Positions 53,800 through 62,646 of a stretch of DNA of 64,000 nucleotides are shown one piece after another. The stretch lies in contig NZ_JAQOUE010000002.1 of NCBI RefSeq assembly GCF_032191465.1, forward strand, positions 310,001-374,000, read 5' to 3'. The number at the start of each line of letters is the position of its first letter. Within the stretch, counting starts at the first letter, position 1. The translations under genes were made by a program, and so were the position numbers. The notes beneath the pieces were generated by a model that saw only the letters and a list, made by a program, of their open reading frames with translations, ran no database searches and was not told where the DNA came from. Source of the stretch: Candidatus Nitronereus thalassa. Lineage in GTDB: Bacteria > Nitrospirota > Nitrospiria > Nitrospirales > UBA8639.

Positions 53800-54957
53800 T
53801 CAGTCAGGGAAATACAGACTTCCATGATTGACCAGTTCTAATAAGAACGGAAGATCTTCCTTGGTGTTGGACAAATGAGTAAATCTGATCACTCGCTGAG
53901 CGCATATTGATGCCACAAAGTCCGCTTGGCTCCGCGGACGACGAAAGCAACGACCATCCACAAATACCAAAATTTCCTCCCCATGTTCTTGGAAGGCAAA
54001 GCGGGACCCCTCATTTCGAAGCAGAGCTTCTCCCCCAGAAAGATGGGTTTGGAGATCCTTGAGACTATACATTTCCCGAGTCGGTTCTTCTTCTTGGTAT
54101 TTGGGAATTGTCACCGAACGTCCAAACCATTCGGCAACCTTGTCTTTGTCCTCGATATATTGGCGCAAGATCTGGTGAGCTTGGTTGATGGCCTCGGGAG
54201 AAATGCGCCCAGGATGCGGTTGAGGTTTCAGATCGGGATCGGCATAGCGAAGCTCCTCACTGAGGTCACTCGAAACAAAATGAGAAAACTCCTTTAACAT
54301 ATCGCCATGAGAGGGCGCGCGAAATCCCACCGAGCACGTCATGCAATCCTTACCCACGGCAATACCGTTATGCCCAACCTTCGGCGGTACATACAGCAGG
54401 TCTCCGGGCTCAAGAATCCAACGTTCTTTTGGCTTCCAATCGGTCAAGATCATGACCGGAGTATCCGGACGCCGGGGTGATCGCCCATCATACACCCCGC
54501 CCACTTCCCATTGCCGGCGTCCACTCACCTGCACCAAAAAGACATCATAGTTGTCGAAATGCGGCCCCACACCACCGCCGTCACCGGACAGGCTGATCAT
54601 CAAATCATCCACTCGCCAACTCGGAATGAAACTAAACTGATCAAGAAACTTTGCTGCCTCCGGCACCCAAAAATCCACGGCCTGCACGAGCAAGGTCCAA
54701 TGGTTCTCCGGCAATGTCCGAAACGTCTCCTCGGCAAATGGCCCATGTGTGAGGTCCCAGTGTTCACTACTCCCATCATGAATAATAAGACGCGATTCAA
54801 CCTGTTCTTCACACGCCAACCCCGCCAGTTCATCCGCCGCAATCGGCGGCACAACTCCTGGCAGTGCCTGCGGAATCAACAACGGCTTCTTCTGCCAATA
54901 CTCCGCCAAAAATTCTTCGACAGACAAATCACCGAGGGGACTGAAATTATTAGACAT
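53800..54957 (-). CDS. RoxA/YcfD-like JmjC-type 2-oxoglutarate oxygenase
   Basis: 385 residues. The N-terminus FLAEYWQKKPLLIPQALPG and SLSGDGGGVGPHFDNYDVFLVQVSGRRQWEVG give the iron ligands HxD (HFD); the third ligand is in YVPPKVGHNGIAVG. This is the pattern of YcfD, which hydroxylates an arginine in ribosomal protein L16 using oxygen and 2-oxoglutarate. The C-terminal domain is longer than the catalytic core needs, as in YcfD. It points to an organism exposed to oxygen. Confidence 0.9.
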   Translation of the reverse strand: MSNNFSPLGDLSVEEFLAEYWQKKPLLIPQALPGVVPPIAADELAGLACEEQVESRLIIHDGSSEHWDLTHGPFAEETFRTLPENHWTLLVQAVDFWVPEAAKFLDQFSFIPSWRVDDLMISLSGDGGGVGPHFDNYDVFLVQVSGRRQWEVGGVYDGRSPRRPDTPVMILTDWKPKERWILEPGDLLYVPPKVGHNGIAVGKDCMTCSVGFRAPSHGDMLKEFSHFVSSDLSEELRYADPDLKPQPHPGRISPEAINQAHQILRQYIEDKDKVAEWFGRSVTIPKYQEEEPTREMYSLKDLQTHLSGGEALLRNEGSRFAFQEHGEEILVFVDGRCFRRPRSQADFVASICAQRVIRFTHLSNTKEDLPFLLELVNHGSLYFPD

Positions 54958-54989
54958 AATGAATTACGAACCCATTGGAGAGTTAGTAG

Positions 54990-55200
54990 TTATCCACCCT
55001 TCGCGCGCTGGAGAGCCGCAGCCCCGAATCGACTGTTTAGGCGAAGACGGTTTGAACGCAGCGAGTTTCTGAGACATCTTATTCGGGCCGGAGGCGGAGG
55101 CACCCCCACGGGGACTGGCTCGGGGAATAATGGGTTTGGGCACTTTTGCCTAAACCAAAGTATCTCGTCTGCAGGGGAGAAACCCTGCAAAAAATAAAAC
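54990..55200. repeat. GC-rich intergenic element with repeat-like character
   Basis: Between RoxA and ElaA lies a block of G+C-rich sequence unlike its flanks. It includes an 8-bp inverted repeat GTTTAGGC (55035-55042) and GCCTAAAC (55148-55155), and a hairpin TGCAGGG (55170-55176) with CCCTGCA (55183-55189) beside an A run. The reverse-strand translation has the look of widely scattered spurious ORFs around intergenic repeats (RCLRNSLRSNRLRLNSRFG). I treat it as a probable dispersed repeat, not a gene. Confidence 0.4.
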
Positions 55201-55662
55201 TCATTTTCCTTTCACCATCTCAACATGCGGGATTCCATCTTCAAGGTACACCTCCGATACCCGCGAAAAATCATATTGCTCATAAAATTTCTGCAAATAA
55301 TCCTGCGCCGATATTCGGATAGCATTCCCAGGCCAGGTACATTGAATTTCCTTCAAGGTCCTTTCCATTAACTGACGTCCAAGGCCATTTCCCCTCGCCT
55401 CTCTCTTCACCACAAAGCGCCCGAAACTTACCTCGGGGTGCCGTAACCCAGCGGGAAGGATCCGCACGTAGGAAACCAATTGTCCGGTCGCATCCATCCC
55501 CAAAAGATGCCTGGTATCCACATGGCGATCATACGCATCCAGCTCAGGATATGCACATTGTTGTTCGACGACAAAGACATTCACTCGTAATTCTAGAACA
55601 TCAAAAAGCCGATCAATGGTCAATCGTTGAAATTGACTTGCTTCCCACTGCACATTCAGCAT
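55201..55662 (-). CDS. ElaA-type GNAT acetyltransferase
   Basis: 153 residues with the ElaA pattern: LFDVLELRVNVFVVEQQCAYPELDAYD at the N-terminus, the acetyl-CoA loop FVVKREARGNGLGRQLME, and ISAQDYLQKFYEQYDF with YLEDGIPHVEM near the end. ElaA is a conserved GNAT with no fixed substrate. Its reading frame is next to the repeat-like block and it is the only gene in its unit. Confidence 0.92.
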   Translation of the reverse strand: MLNVQWEASQFQRLTIDRLFDVLELRVNVFVVEQQCAYPELDAYDRHVDTRHLLGMDATGQLVSYVRILPAGLRHPEVSFGRFVVKREARGNGLGRQLMERTLKEIQCTWPGNAIRISAQDYLQKFYEQYDFSRVSEVYLEDGIPHVEMVKGK

Positions 55663-55881
55663 AGGGATGGAGCTTAAATTGAAAACTCCAGGGTGGCAAC
55701 CTGAAAACTTTTGTTGAATTTCCTATATCGGGAAAATGATGTCTTATCAGAACGTAGGGAGTAGCAATAATGAAAGTTCTTCCATCAAAAGTCGCGCATT
55801 TGATTGACAAAGGCAAAGTCTCCTTGTGCAGCCCAAAAATATTAACGAAACATTAGCCTATGATATCCAATCCCAACCGGA

Positions 55882-58251
55882 TTGGGGCAAAGAAAATTGC
55901 GTAAACGATTCGTCTCTCGTCATAATAACCCCAGCATGACTGATCACACGACACCTGACGAGCCTTCTTCTAGCAGAACCACCCACTTTGACCCTGGACA
56001 GAAGATTGACCCGTCATTAGAGACACCGGAGCAACTCAAAAAAGCCCTGCACCATCTGGGGGAACGGGTCAAAGAGCTCACGGCTTTGCACACCACTGCC
56101 CGTCTTTTTCAGGAAGAACACGCTTCTACCGAATCCCTTTTAGAAAAAATAGCCGCGCTCCTGCCTCCCTCCTGGCAATATCCCGACATTACCGCCGGTC
56201 GAATTTGTTTTGATGGGTTAAACATTACCACCCCGAATTTTCAGGACACGCCCTGGGTGCAAAGAGCCACCTTTCAATGCCAGGGAAATCGCGCAGGCTC
56301 CATTGAGGTGGTGTACTTGGAAGAAAAACCCCACGAGGTAGAGGGTCCCTTTCTTGCCGAAGAGCGTCACCTAATCAATTCTCTTGCCGAAATGCTCAAA
56401 ATTCATCTTGATCGGAAGCGGTCCCACGAGGAACTACGAAAACTTTCGAAAGTATACATGGATGCAACTGATCCCATCATCATCGAAGATTTGAATGGGA
56501 TCATTGTGGACGTCAACCCGGAAACAGAGCGTGTCTATGGGTGGACTTCCCAAGAATTAATTGGCCAATCCATCATGCAATTGGTTCCCCCAGAAGGGCA
56601 GGCCTTGTCTCAGGAACTGAGGCAACAATGCCAACAGGGTCACGTCGTGAGAAATATCTCATCTTATCGTCGATCAAAATCCGGAGCTGTGATGCCTATT
56701 TTGATCTCTCTTTCGCTTTTGACAGAGGAGGACGGCCAGCCAACAGGACTGGCGACGTTTACGAAGGACATCTCTGAATTAAAAGAAGCCGAGGCGGAAC
56801 TCAGAAAAGCGCACAACGAACTAGAACAACGTGTCCAAATCCGCACAGCCGAACTTTCAAAAGCCAATCACGCATTGACGCAGGAAATTGCCCAACGCAA
56901 AGAAGCAGAACATAACCTGGAAGAGGCACTTGAAAAGATTCAACGGAGCCATGACGACCTTCAGGCAATTATGAATCAATTGCACATTGGAATGGCCCTC
57001 GTTAATCGAGAAGGAAAGATTGTCTTTCTCAGTCAAGGCATGCGGCATCTTTCACTAAGGCATCCAGAACGGTTCATCGGGCATTCCTGGGAACAGTTAT
57101 TTGAGGACAAGGAACACCTGCCCGTTCTAATCGATATGATGGATCGTCCTTTACATAAACGCGAACGCGTGAAAATCCAGATGCCGTCTGTGGCGGGGGG
57201 TCGAACCTGTTTGGTCGAGGTGGATATTCGTGAAGACCCACGAGATGCTGAACAAAAAATTTTGTATGTCTATGATACTTCAGAGGTCGAGGACCTTCGA
57301 CGTCTGTTATCTGACACAGGAAAGTTCCAAGATATTATCGGCAAAAGCCCGGAAATTCAGGCTGTGTTTCAGCAGATTCAGGAATTGACACGTGTTGATT
57401 CCACAGTATTAATCGAAGGAGAAACCGGCACGGGAAAAGAATTAGTCGCACGGGCTATCCATCGTGCGAGCCATCGTCAACATGGACCATTCATTGCCGT
57501 CAATTGTGCAGGCCTGACAGAATCATTGGTCGCCAGCCAATTATTCGGGCATAAGCGAGGCGCCTTCACGGGTGCTGTTTCAGATCAGGAAGGATTGTTT
57601 GAAGCCGCCGAAGGCGGCACGCTGTTTTTAGACGAAATCGGGGATGTTCCTCTTTCCATTCAAACCAGTTTGCTTCGCGTGCTGCAGGAGCGGGAAATTA
57701 CCCGTCTCGGTGAATCCAAGCTCCGAAAAATTGATGTCCGAGTCATTGCGGCAACCCATCACAGTTTAGCCAAAGATGTGAAAGCCGGACAGTTTCGTGA
57801 AGACCTGCTTTACCGAATTCGGGTCGGGCGAATTCTTCTTCCCCCCTTGCGAGAACGACGGGAAGATATTCCTCTGTTATCCAGTGCATTTTTAGGTCAA
57901 TGCCGCGCTACCACCGGACGCCCCGTTGAAATGATCAGCCAGCAAGCCATGCGCCTCCTCATGGGTTATTCATGGCCTGGCAATGTTCGTGAACTGCAGC
58001 ATGCTATCGAATTTGCCGTCATCCGTAGTCGGGATGCGACTCTGCAACCACTTGACTTTCCTCCTGAAATTTTGGAGCAGAAGGATCTCCCTCTTCTCAC
58101 CAAAGGACACCAGTCTCCAATTCGGCAACAGGACTCTACAATCATGGAAGCCTTGGAGAAAACCGGCGGGAACCGATCGGCGGCAGCGAAACTTCTTGGA
58201 ATCAGCCGAGTGACCCTCTACCGGCGCCTTCACCGACTTGGCATCCAGTAA
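55882..58251 (+). CDS. PAS-containing sigma-54 activator (Fis type)
   Basis: 789 residues from a TTG; ATG at 55936 is an alternative and neither has a clear ribosome site. An N-terminal GAF-like segment (about 60-180), a PAS domain (about 190-305), a coiled coil (about 300-360), and a second PAS (about 360-475) lead to an AAA+ sigma-54 domain: Walker A GETGTGKE (about 513), GAFTGA loop, LFLDEIGD Walker B. It ends in a Fis-type helix-turn-helix (TGGNRSAAAKLLGISRVTLYRRL). No receiver domain, so control is by direct sensing. A sigma-54-like promoter lies in the gap after it, which makes the exported coiled-coil gene its most obvious candidate target. Confidence 0.93.
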   Translation: MGQRKLRKRFVSRHNNPSMTDHTTPDEPSSSRTTHFDPGQKIDPSLETPEQLKKALHHLGERVKELTALHTTARLFQEEHASTESLLEKIAALLPPSWQYPDITAGRICFDGLNITTPNFQDTPWVQRATFQCQGNRAGSIEVVYLEEKPHEVEGPFLAEERHLINSLAEMLKIHLDRKRSHEELRKLSKVYMDATDPIIIEDLNGIIVDVNPETERVYGWTSQELIGQSIMQLVPPEGQALSQELRQQCQQGHVVRNISSYRRSKSGAVMPILISLSLLTEEDGQPTGLATFTKDISELKEAEAELRKAHNELEQRVQIRTAELSKANHALTQEIAQRKEAEHNLEEALEKIQRSHDDLQAIMNQLHIGMALVNREGKIVFLSQGMRHLSLRHPERFIGHSWEQLFEDKEHLPVLIDMMDRPLHKRERVKIQMPSVAGGRTCLVEVDIREDPRDAEQKILYVYDTSEVEDLRRLLSDTGKFQDIIGKSPEIQAVFQQIQELTRVDSTVLIEGETGTGKELVARAIHRASHRQHGPFIAVNCAGLTESLVASQLFGHKRGAFTGAVSDQEGLFEAAEGGTLFLDEIGDVPLSIQTSLLRVLQEREITRLGESKLRKIDVRVIAATHHSLAKDVKAGQFREDLLYRIRVGRILLPPLRERREDIPLLSSAFLGQCRATTGRPVEMISQQAMRLLMGYSWPGNVRELQHAIEFAVIRSRDATLQPLDFPPEILEQKDLPLLTKGHQSPIRQQDSTIMEALEKTGGNRSAAAKLLGISRVTLYRRLHRLGIQ

Positions 58252-58297
58252 CACTTCCTCCCAGCACTCACTCCTATTTTCAACATGTTACATATGA

Positions 58298-58333
58298 AAC
58301 ACTAATGAAACAAATTTGTATCATTTTAGTGTT
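58298..58333. promoter_or_regulatory. Imperfect inverted repeat, possible activator site or hairpin
   Basis: AACACTAATGAAACAAA (58298-58314) and TTGTATCATTTTAGTGTT (58316-58333) form an inverted repeat with one small gap. It lies between the sigma-54 activator stop and the sigma-54-like element, about 75-110 nt upstream of that element. It could be an enhancer site or end the upstream transcript. Confidence 0.45.
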
Positions 58334-58407
58334 ACATGTTTACAAGTAGTAAGTTTTACTGTGTCTATAAATAGTTGTTTTTATTTAATTTTTAAAATTT
58401 AACAATT

Positions 58408-58421
58408 GGCATTGTACTTGT
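58408..58421 (+). promoter_or_regulatory. Sigma-54-like (-24/-12) element
   Basis: TTGGCATTGTACTTGTA matches TTGGCA and TTG at the right spacing, but the -12 dinucleotide is GT, not GC. The predicted start would give a leader of about 60 nt before the ATG at 58496. Confidence 0.4.
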
Positions 58422-58495
58422 ATATAGATAAATAGTGAATGAGTTTCATGGGGAAAATTAACCAAGAGATCAATAAGAAAAAGAAAGGAGGAACC

Positions 58496-59026
58496 ATGTT
58501 GTTCCAACGAGCTTTATTAACAATGGTTTTCTTTATGGTAGGTAGTACCTTGGCCCTGGCTGACAGTTCACAACTAATGAAGGACCAAGCGACAGGTGTT
58601 CAATCCGATCAGAAGAAGTTGGAAAGGCTTGAATCGAAAATTCAGGCACTAGAGTCACGAATTAACCAATACTTACCCAAGTCCTCCACAGAAGTCGACC
58701 TGGGCAGCAACCCGTATGATTCAGATGTGGTCAAAAGAATGGTGGGGTGGTCCTCTCAGGATCACCTGACCAAAGCGAGGGAACACCAAGAGCAAATCGA
58801 TAGTTTGGATAACAAAATTCAAAATCTCAATGATCGGATTGAGCGATTTAACAAAAAGCCGTACCTGGATACGAAAGGGTTTAAGCGAGACAACTTGAAA
58901 CGGTTAAAGGGAAATCTGGTTCAAGATCTTCGCGAAGCAACAGTGAAGACCGCTTGGCATCAGGAACAAGCCGAAAAGGTCATGTTTTCTGAATCCGCTC
59001 ATCACAACCCGCAACAAAACTCTTAG
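58496..59026 (+). CDS. Exported coiled-coil protein, unknown
   Basis: 176 residues from the ATG at 58496, preceded by AAAGGAGG; the frame reaches back to 58439. The signal peptide (LFQRALLTMVFFMVGSTLALA) is followed by helical, charged sequence with two coiled-coil parts: SDQKKLERLESKIQALESRINQYL and HQEQIDSLDNKIQNLNDRIERF. No cysteines in the mature part and no anchor or sorting tail. It is probably periplasmic. The strong leader and the sigma-54-like element suggest it is made in large amounts under a specific signal. Confidence 0.75.
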   Translation: MLFQRALLTMVFFMVGSTLALADSSQLMKDQATGVQSDQKKLERLESKIQALESRINQYLPKSSTEVDLGSNPYDSDVVKRMVGWSSQDHLTKAREHQEQIDSLDNKIQNLNDRIERFNKKPYLDTKGFKRDNLKRLKGNLVQDLREATVKTAWHQEQAEKVMFSESAHHNPQQNS

Positions 59027-59048
59027 TTGCGCTCAATCCTTCCACGCT

Positions 59049-59087
59049 GAAAGGGAACCGTCTTTTCCTCAAAGACGGCTCCCTTTC
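59049..59087 (+). terminator. Strong 17-bp hairpin after the exported protein gene
   Basis: GAAAGGGAACCGTCTTT (59049-59065) pairs with AAAGACGGCTCCCTTTC (59071-59087) over 17 positions with a single mismatch and a 5-nt loop. It lies about 23 nt after the stop. There is no long T run, but the hairpin is very stable. Confidence 0.6.
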
Positions 59088-59718
59088 AAATATCTATCAT
59101 CGCTGACACTACCAATACCAAACTAGTTCACCCCAGCTCGACTGTACAAAGCTTAACTTTAAACTTTACTAGGGATATTAACCAGGACAGTAGAGTTCAG
59201 AGAACTTCTCGGGACCAGGAGCGTGGACCATGAAGAATTCATAAAACATTGAACATTTTAGGGGGTTAGAACAGCTATATGGTTGAACCAAAATGGAAAT
59301 CCTAGGTGTATCAATCAGGATGGCTATAAGGGCTCACAGCCTTCAAAATTTGGGCCACCACCTCCCCCAACTCCCTCCAAAAATGTGTGCGCCAAGTCCA
59401 AGTTTTTCCTCTTGCTAAATTCAAAGGTTTGTATTAATTTCCTGCCCGCAAAATCGGTGTAGGACTTTGAAATCGTTCCAATGCACCCGTCTCAGGGTAG
59501 AATAAATAAGTCGTCGGGACAAGGGGATGTCGGTCATTCTATATAGGCTCTCATTGTTGAGAAACTCCTAGCTTCCAAGACGACCATTTGTCTCATAATA
59601 CACAGCGCTACGGCTGAACCGTAGTCTACATTCACCCCGGATTGATTCACGACATCGAATCAACTCAGAGGAGTTAGAATGATCACAACTTGCGCTCTGG
59701 TATTTCCAAGAGCAGAAA
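59088..59718. other. Intergenic stretch, no gene seen
   Basis: About 630 nt without convincing coding sequence on either strand. A 66-codon reverse frame at 59568-59768 has no family resemblance and overlaps the start of the SET gene. No RNA or promoter was recognised. Confidence 0.4.
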
Positions 59719-60135
59719 ATGGAACTAGCCATGTTGCTTGTTCGCACTATCATTCTTCCCAGCTCCATTCATGGCATTGGTCTCTTTGCTGACCAATTCA
59801 TCCCTGCCCAAACCGTCATTTGGCATTTCGATCCAAAATTCGATGTGGGCTACACCGATCAAGAATTTCAGAACCTTTCGCCAGCCGCTCAACTCCACAC
59901 CAGAAAATACTCCTACTTTTCCGCGGAAATGAATCTATGGATTCTCTGTGGGGATGATGCTCGATTCATGAATCACTCGGATCATCCCAACACGTTTGAA
60001 GAACCAGGGATTCGCACCATTGCCTTACACGACATTCACCCCGGAGAAGAACTGTTGTGCGACTACAATCAATTTGATGCACGGTCCTTTTCCGAAGACG
60101 ACTTCACGCCGGAAAAAAGCCTCGCGACCACATAG
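59719..60135 (+). CDS. SET-domain protein
   Basis: 138 residues; ATG at 59719 or 59731. SET motifs are present: SSIHGIGLFADQFI, WHFDPKFD, DDARFMNHSDHPNT with the NHS substrate-site motif, and GEELLCDYNQFD. SET enzymes methylate lysines using SAM; short bacterial versions of this type are fairly common and their targets are mostly unknown. It follows a long non-coding gap and precedes a 9-bp hairpin (60151-60184). Confidence 0.9.
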   Translation: MELAMLLVRTIILPSSIHGIGLFADQFIPAQTVIWHFDPKFDVGYTDQEFQNLSPAAQLHTRKYSYFSAEMNLWILCGDDARFMNHSDHPNTFEEPGIRTIALHDIHPGEELLCDYNQFDARSFSEDDFTPEKSLATT

Positions 60136-60150
60136 CACCTAAACGGCAAG

Positions 60151-60184
60151 CAAGGGCCTATCCTTTGGCGAAGACAGGCCCTTG
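60151..60184. terminator. Perfect 9-bp hairpin after the SET gene
   Basis: CAAGGGCCT (60151-60159) pairs with AGGCCCTTG (60176-60184) around a 16-nt loop, 15 nt after the SET gene stop. No T run follows, so it is a candidate terminator only. Confidence 0.45.
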
Positions 60185-60405
60185 TGGGAACACCACATCC
60201 ATGTTAGATTGATAGTCAATCGTGTAAGCACTCCTGAAATCGGGGGCAACAATCCCCAGGCAGACATGGAGTCAATCACGATCTTTTTTTTGTCCAAACG
60301 TCACCATCCCGCATCTGCCAAGCATTCCACTACAGCGTTACGGCGTATGGCTTGCCTGATCATTGCGACAAGGTCGTCAGGATATTTCTATCATTTTAGT
60401 GAGGT

Positions 60406-61419
60406 ATGTTCTTGTTTCACACATCGTGGTTCACCATTCGTACCTTTCTTCGGGATGCCGGAGGAAGTCTCTATCACATTTTTATCGTGGCGCTCAGCGC
60501 GGGCATCGCGCTCTTACTACCATTAGGCGCCAAACAATTCTTGACGTTCTGGTCACACGTGGAGCATGACAAATTTTCCATCATTTGCATGGAAATGACC
60601 GTGGCCGTCCTGCTCATCGCGGTCCTGAGCTATATCCATCGCAGCATCCGAGACCGCTCGATGGCTGCCGTGGCCACTGGGGCCGGGCTCGTGTCATTTT
60701 TTCCTAAACGCACGCCAGCGGCGCAGCATCACATTAAACAACTCAAAGAAGAACAAGGCACGGGCCGTACTATTATGGTCATTGGATCAAGCGGCTACAG
60801 CACCTTCGTCGATCAAGTGGGCGATCTCTCGTCCGTCCTCGATAAATGTTTAGGAGCGAAAATTCTCTTGGTGAACCCCAATGGGCAGGAAGCCAGTGCG
60901 CGAATCCAAGCCATGGGTCATCCCCAGCACACCTTGGCGACATTTCGTGAAGAAATCCGTCAGAGTATTGACCTGCTGAAACGGCTCAAGGCCATGGGAA
61001 AGGCTGTCAAACTTAAGTTGTATGCCGATCCGCCCCTGATCAAAATGGTCATCCTCGGAGATTACCTCTGGCTCCAGCACTACCATGCCGACCTGGATAT
61101 CCAGGATATGCCCGAATATGTCATGCGGCATAATCGCAAAGATCATGGACTGTATACGCTCTACGCCCATTACTTTGAAAATCGCTGGGAGAGTACGGAA
61201 ATTCCAGAATACGACCTGGAAACGGACGAGTTAGTCTATCGAAGCCGTGGAGGAAAAGAGATCCGTCGAGAACAGTTTGAAAGTCAGGCAGCGGCAGAAG
61301 AATCCAGGGCAACGGGAAAGTTGCTTCACATTAACCCTGACCCGCCACGACTGACGGCTTCCGCATCGCTCATGAACCCGCTCTGCAAGGCTAGCGAGAG
61401 CAGCGAGTCGCAGGGATAA
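60406..61419 (+). CDS. Membrane protein with a conserved cytoplasmic domain, unknown
   Basis: 337 residues. Two transmembrane helices (about 22-43, LYHIFIVALSAGIALLLPLGAK; about 60-76, CMEMTVAVLLIAVLSYI) precede a soluble domain of about 240 residues with a Rossmann-like start (GRTIMVIGSSGYSTFVDQVGDLSSVL, then KILLVNPNGQEASARI), then KLKLYADPPLIKMVILGDYLWLQHYH and YFENRWEST. Parts recall inactive phospholipase-D-like domains, but no HKD motif is visible. No family call is possible. The C-terminus is Ser-rich. Confidence 0.65.
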   Translation: MFLFHTSWFTIRTFLRDAGGSLYHIFIVALSAGIALLLPLGAKQFLTFWSHVEHDKFSIICMEMTVAVLLIAVLSYIHRSIRDRSMAAVATGAGLVSFFPKRTPAAQHHIKQLKEEQGTGRTIMVIGSSGYSTFVDQVGDLSSVLDKCLGAKILLVNPNGQEASARIQAMGHPQHTLATFREEIRQSIDLLKRLKAMGKAVKLKLYADPPLIKMVILGDYLWLQHYHADLDIQDMPEYVMRHNRKDHGLYTLYAHYFENRWESTEIPEYDLETDELVYRSRGGKEIRREQFESQAAAEESRATGKLLHINPDPPRLTASASLMNPLCKASESSESQG

Positions 61420-61463
61420 TCTATCGACACCCAGCAAGGGTTTGAGCAAAGGAGAAGCCGGAA

Positions 61464-61931
61464 CTACTCTGCTTTTTGGTTCAGCTTGGCGAGATTCAGT
61501 AAGTAGTGATCGAGGTGTTTGGCAAATAACTGACGGTCCCGCTGTGTCATCGCGGATGGACCACCCGTCTCAACTCCACTGGCCCTGAGAGTTTCCATGA
61601 AATCCCTCATCGTTAGCCGGGCTTGAATGGTATCAGCAGAATGCAGCTCACCGCGTGGATCCAATGCATGTCCACCCTTTGCAATCACTTCCGCAGCAAG
61701 CGGAATATCACCGGTAATCACCAAGTCCCCGACCTCCATTCTTCGGAGGATTTCAGAATCAGCCACATCAAATCCATCGACAACCTGGAGCGCAGATATA
61801 TAGGGAGAAGGAGGAGTATAGAGAAGCCGATTCGCCACAAGCGTGACCATTACACTTGTCCTCTCCGCGGCCCGAAATAAAATTTCCTTAATCACCTTTG
61901 GACAGGCATCGGCATCAACCCAAATCGCCAT
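61464..61931 (-). CDS. YaiI/YqxD-family (DUF188) protein
   Basis: 155 residues. The family motifs [21 protein letters not shown] at the start, [37 protein letters not shown] in the middle and [24 protein letters not shown] at the end identify it. The fold resembles PIN-domain nucleases with conserved acidic residues, but no activity is established. A tiny basic gene starts about 165 nt upstream on the same strand. Confidence 0.93.
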   Translation of the reverse strand: MAIWVDADACPKVIKEILFRAAERTSVMVTLVANRLLYTPPSPYISALQVVDGFDVADSEILRRMEVGDLVITGDIPLAAEVIAKGGHALDPRGELHSADTIQARLTMRDFMETLRASGVETGGPSAMTQRDRQLFAKHLDHYLLNLAKLNQKAE

Positions 61932-62096
61932 TGGATAACTTTCGTTTTTGCAGAGTGCCCAGACATTGAAGAAAGAGTCATATGCACTCTTACATGAAAA
62001 CCAAAATAAAAACCGTTGATTTTCATTCCGTCAGGCATGGTGGACTTTGCCGAAACAAAGCCCACCATATTTTTGAAAGGATAAAGCTTAGATATA

Positions 62097-62180
62097 TTAA
62101 CCCTTCTTCTTTTTCGCCTGTTGGCTAGCCTTCTGCTTTTGACTTTTCTCCTTATCCTTTTTTCCGCCCTTGTCTCCCAT
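62097..62180 (-). CDS. 27-residue Lys-rich protein
   Basis: The reverse strand from ATG at 62180 encodes a protein opening MGDKGGKKDKEKSQKQK, then ASQQ, ending AKKKKG. AAAGGAGGG stands about 5 nt before the ATG. About 40 percent Lys, no hydrophobic part. Small proteins with a near-identical MGDKGxKKDK start are, from memory, found in many bacteria, and their role is unknown. I consider it a real gene. Confidence 0.6.
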   Translation of the reverse strand: MGDKGGKKDKEKSQKQKASQQAKKKKG

Positions 62181-62646
62181 AGTATCCCTCCTTTCTCAAA
62201 AAGATTGACCGTCATGCAAGAGGAGTTTCTTGACTCCAAACCCCGATTACGTGAGCAAAAGATTTTCTTGTGCGCTAAAACACATCAGGAGAATTTTCAA
62301 GAAAACAATCCAGAGCATGCGCTGAGTGATCAACTATTGCAAGGGGAAGTTCCTGCTAGTGGAACAAGAAGATTTCTCATTCAATGTACGCCTTTGAGGA
62401 AAACTTATTGACCTCTCTCCAATAGTAAAAATTTGCCGCAAAAAGCATACTTTTGGAAGCCACAGATTCTCCTCAAAAAATTTTCCTCAGTCTAACAGGT
62501 CGATCAGGGGGGGGAAGGAACCTGCCCCTCCTTCACGGAAATATACTCAACCCACAGCGCCCATTTTTGCTTGCACAATTAGATCTATGGCGGTAGCGTA
62601 CCGCCTAAATATTCTTCGCGCACATCAATCCAGGGAGGGTGTGACG
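62181..62646. other. Intergenic stretch, no gene seen
   Basis: About 465 nt between the small basic gene and the TPR-PPC gene. It contains a run of eight G at 62507-62514. No gene or RNA was recognised. The GGAGGG ribosome site of the next gene lies at its end. Confidence 0.4.

Noticed and set aside
54511-55197. 228-codon forward frame antisense to RoxA and into the intergenic element
   Set aside because: Its first part is the complement of the RoxA gene and its second part is the repeat-like block; composition is Arg-rich and non-protein-like.
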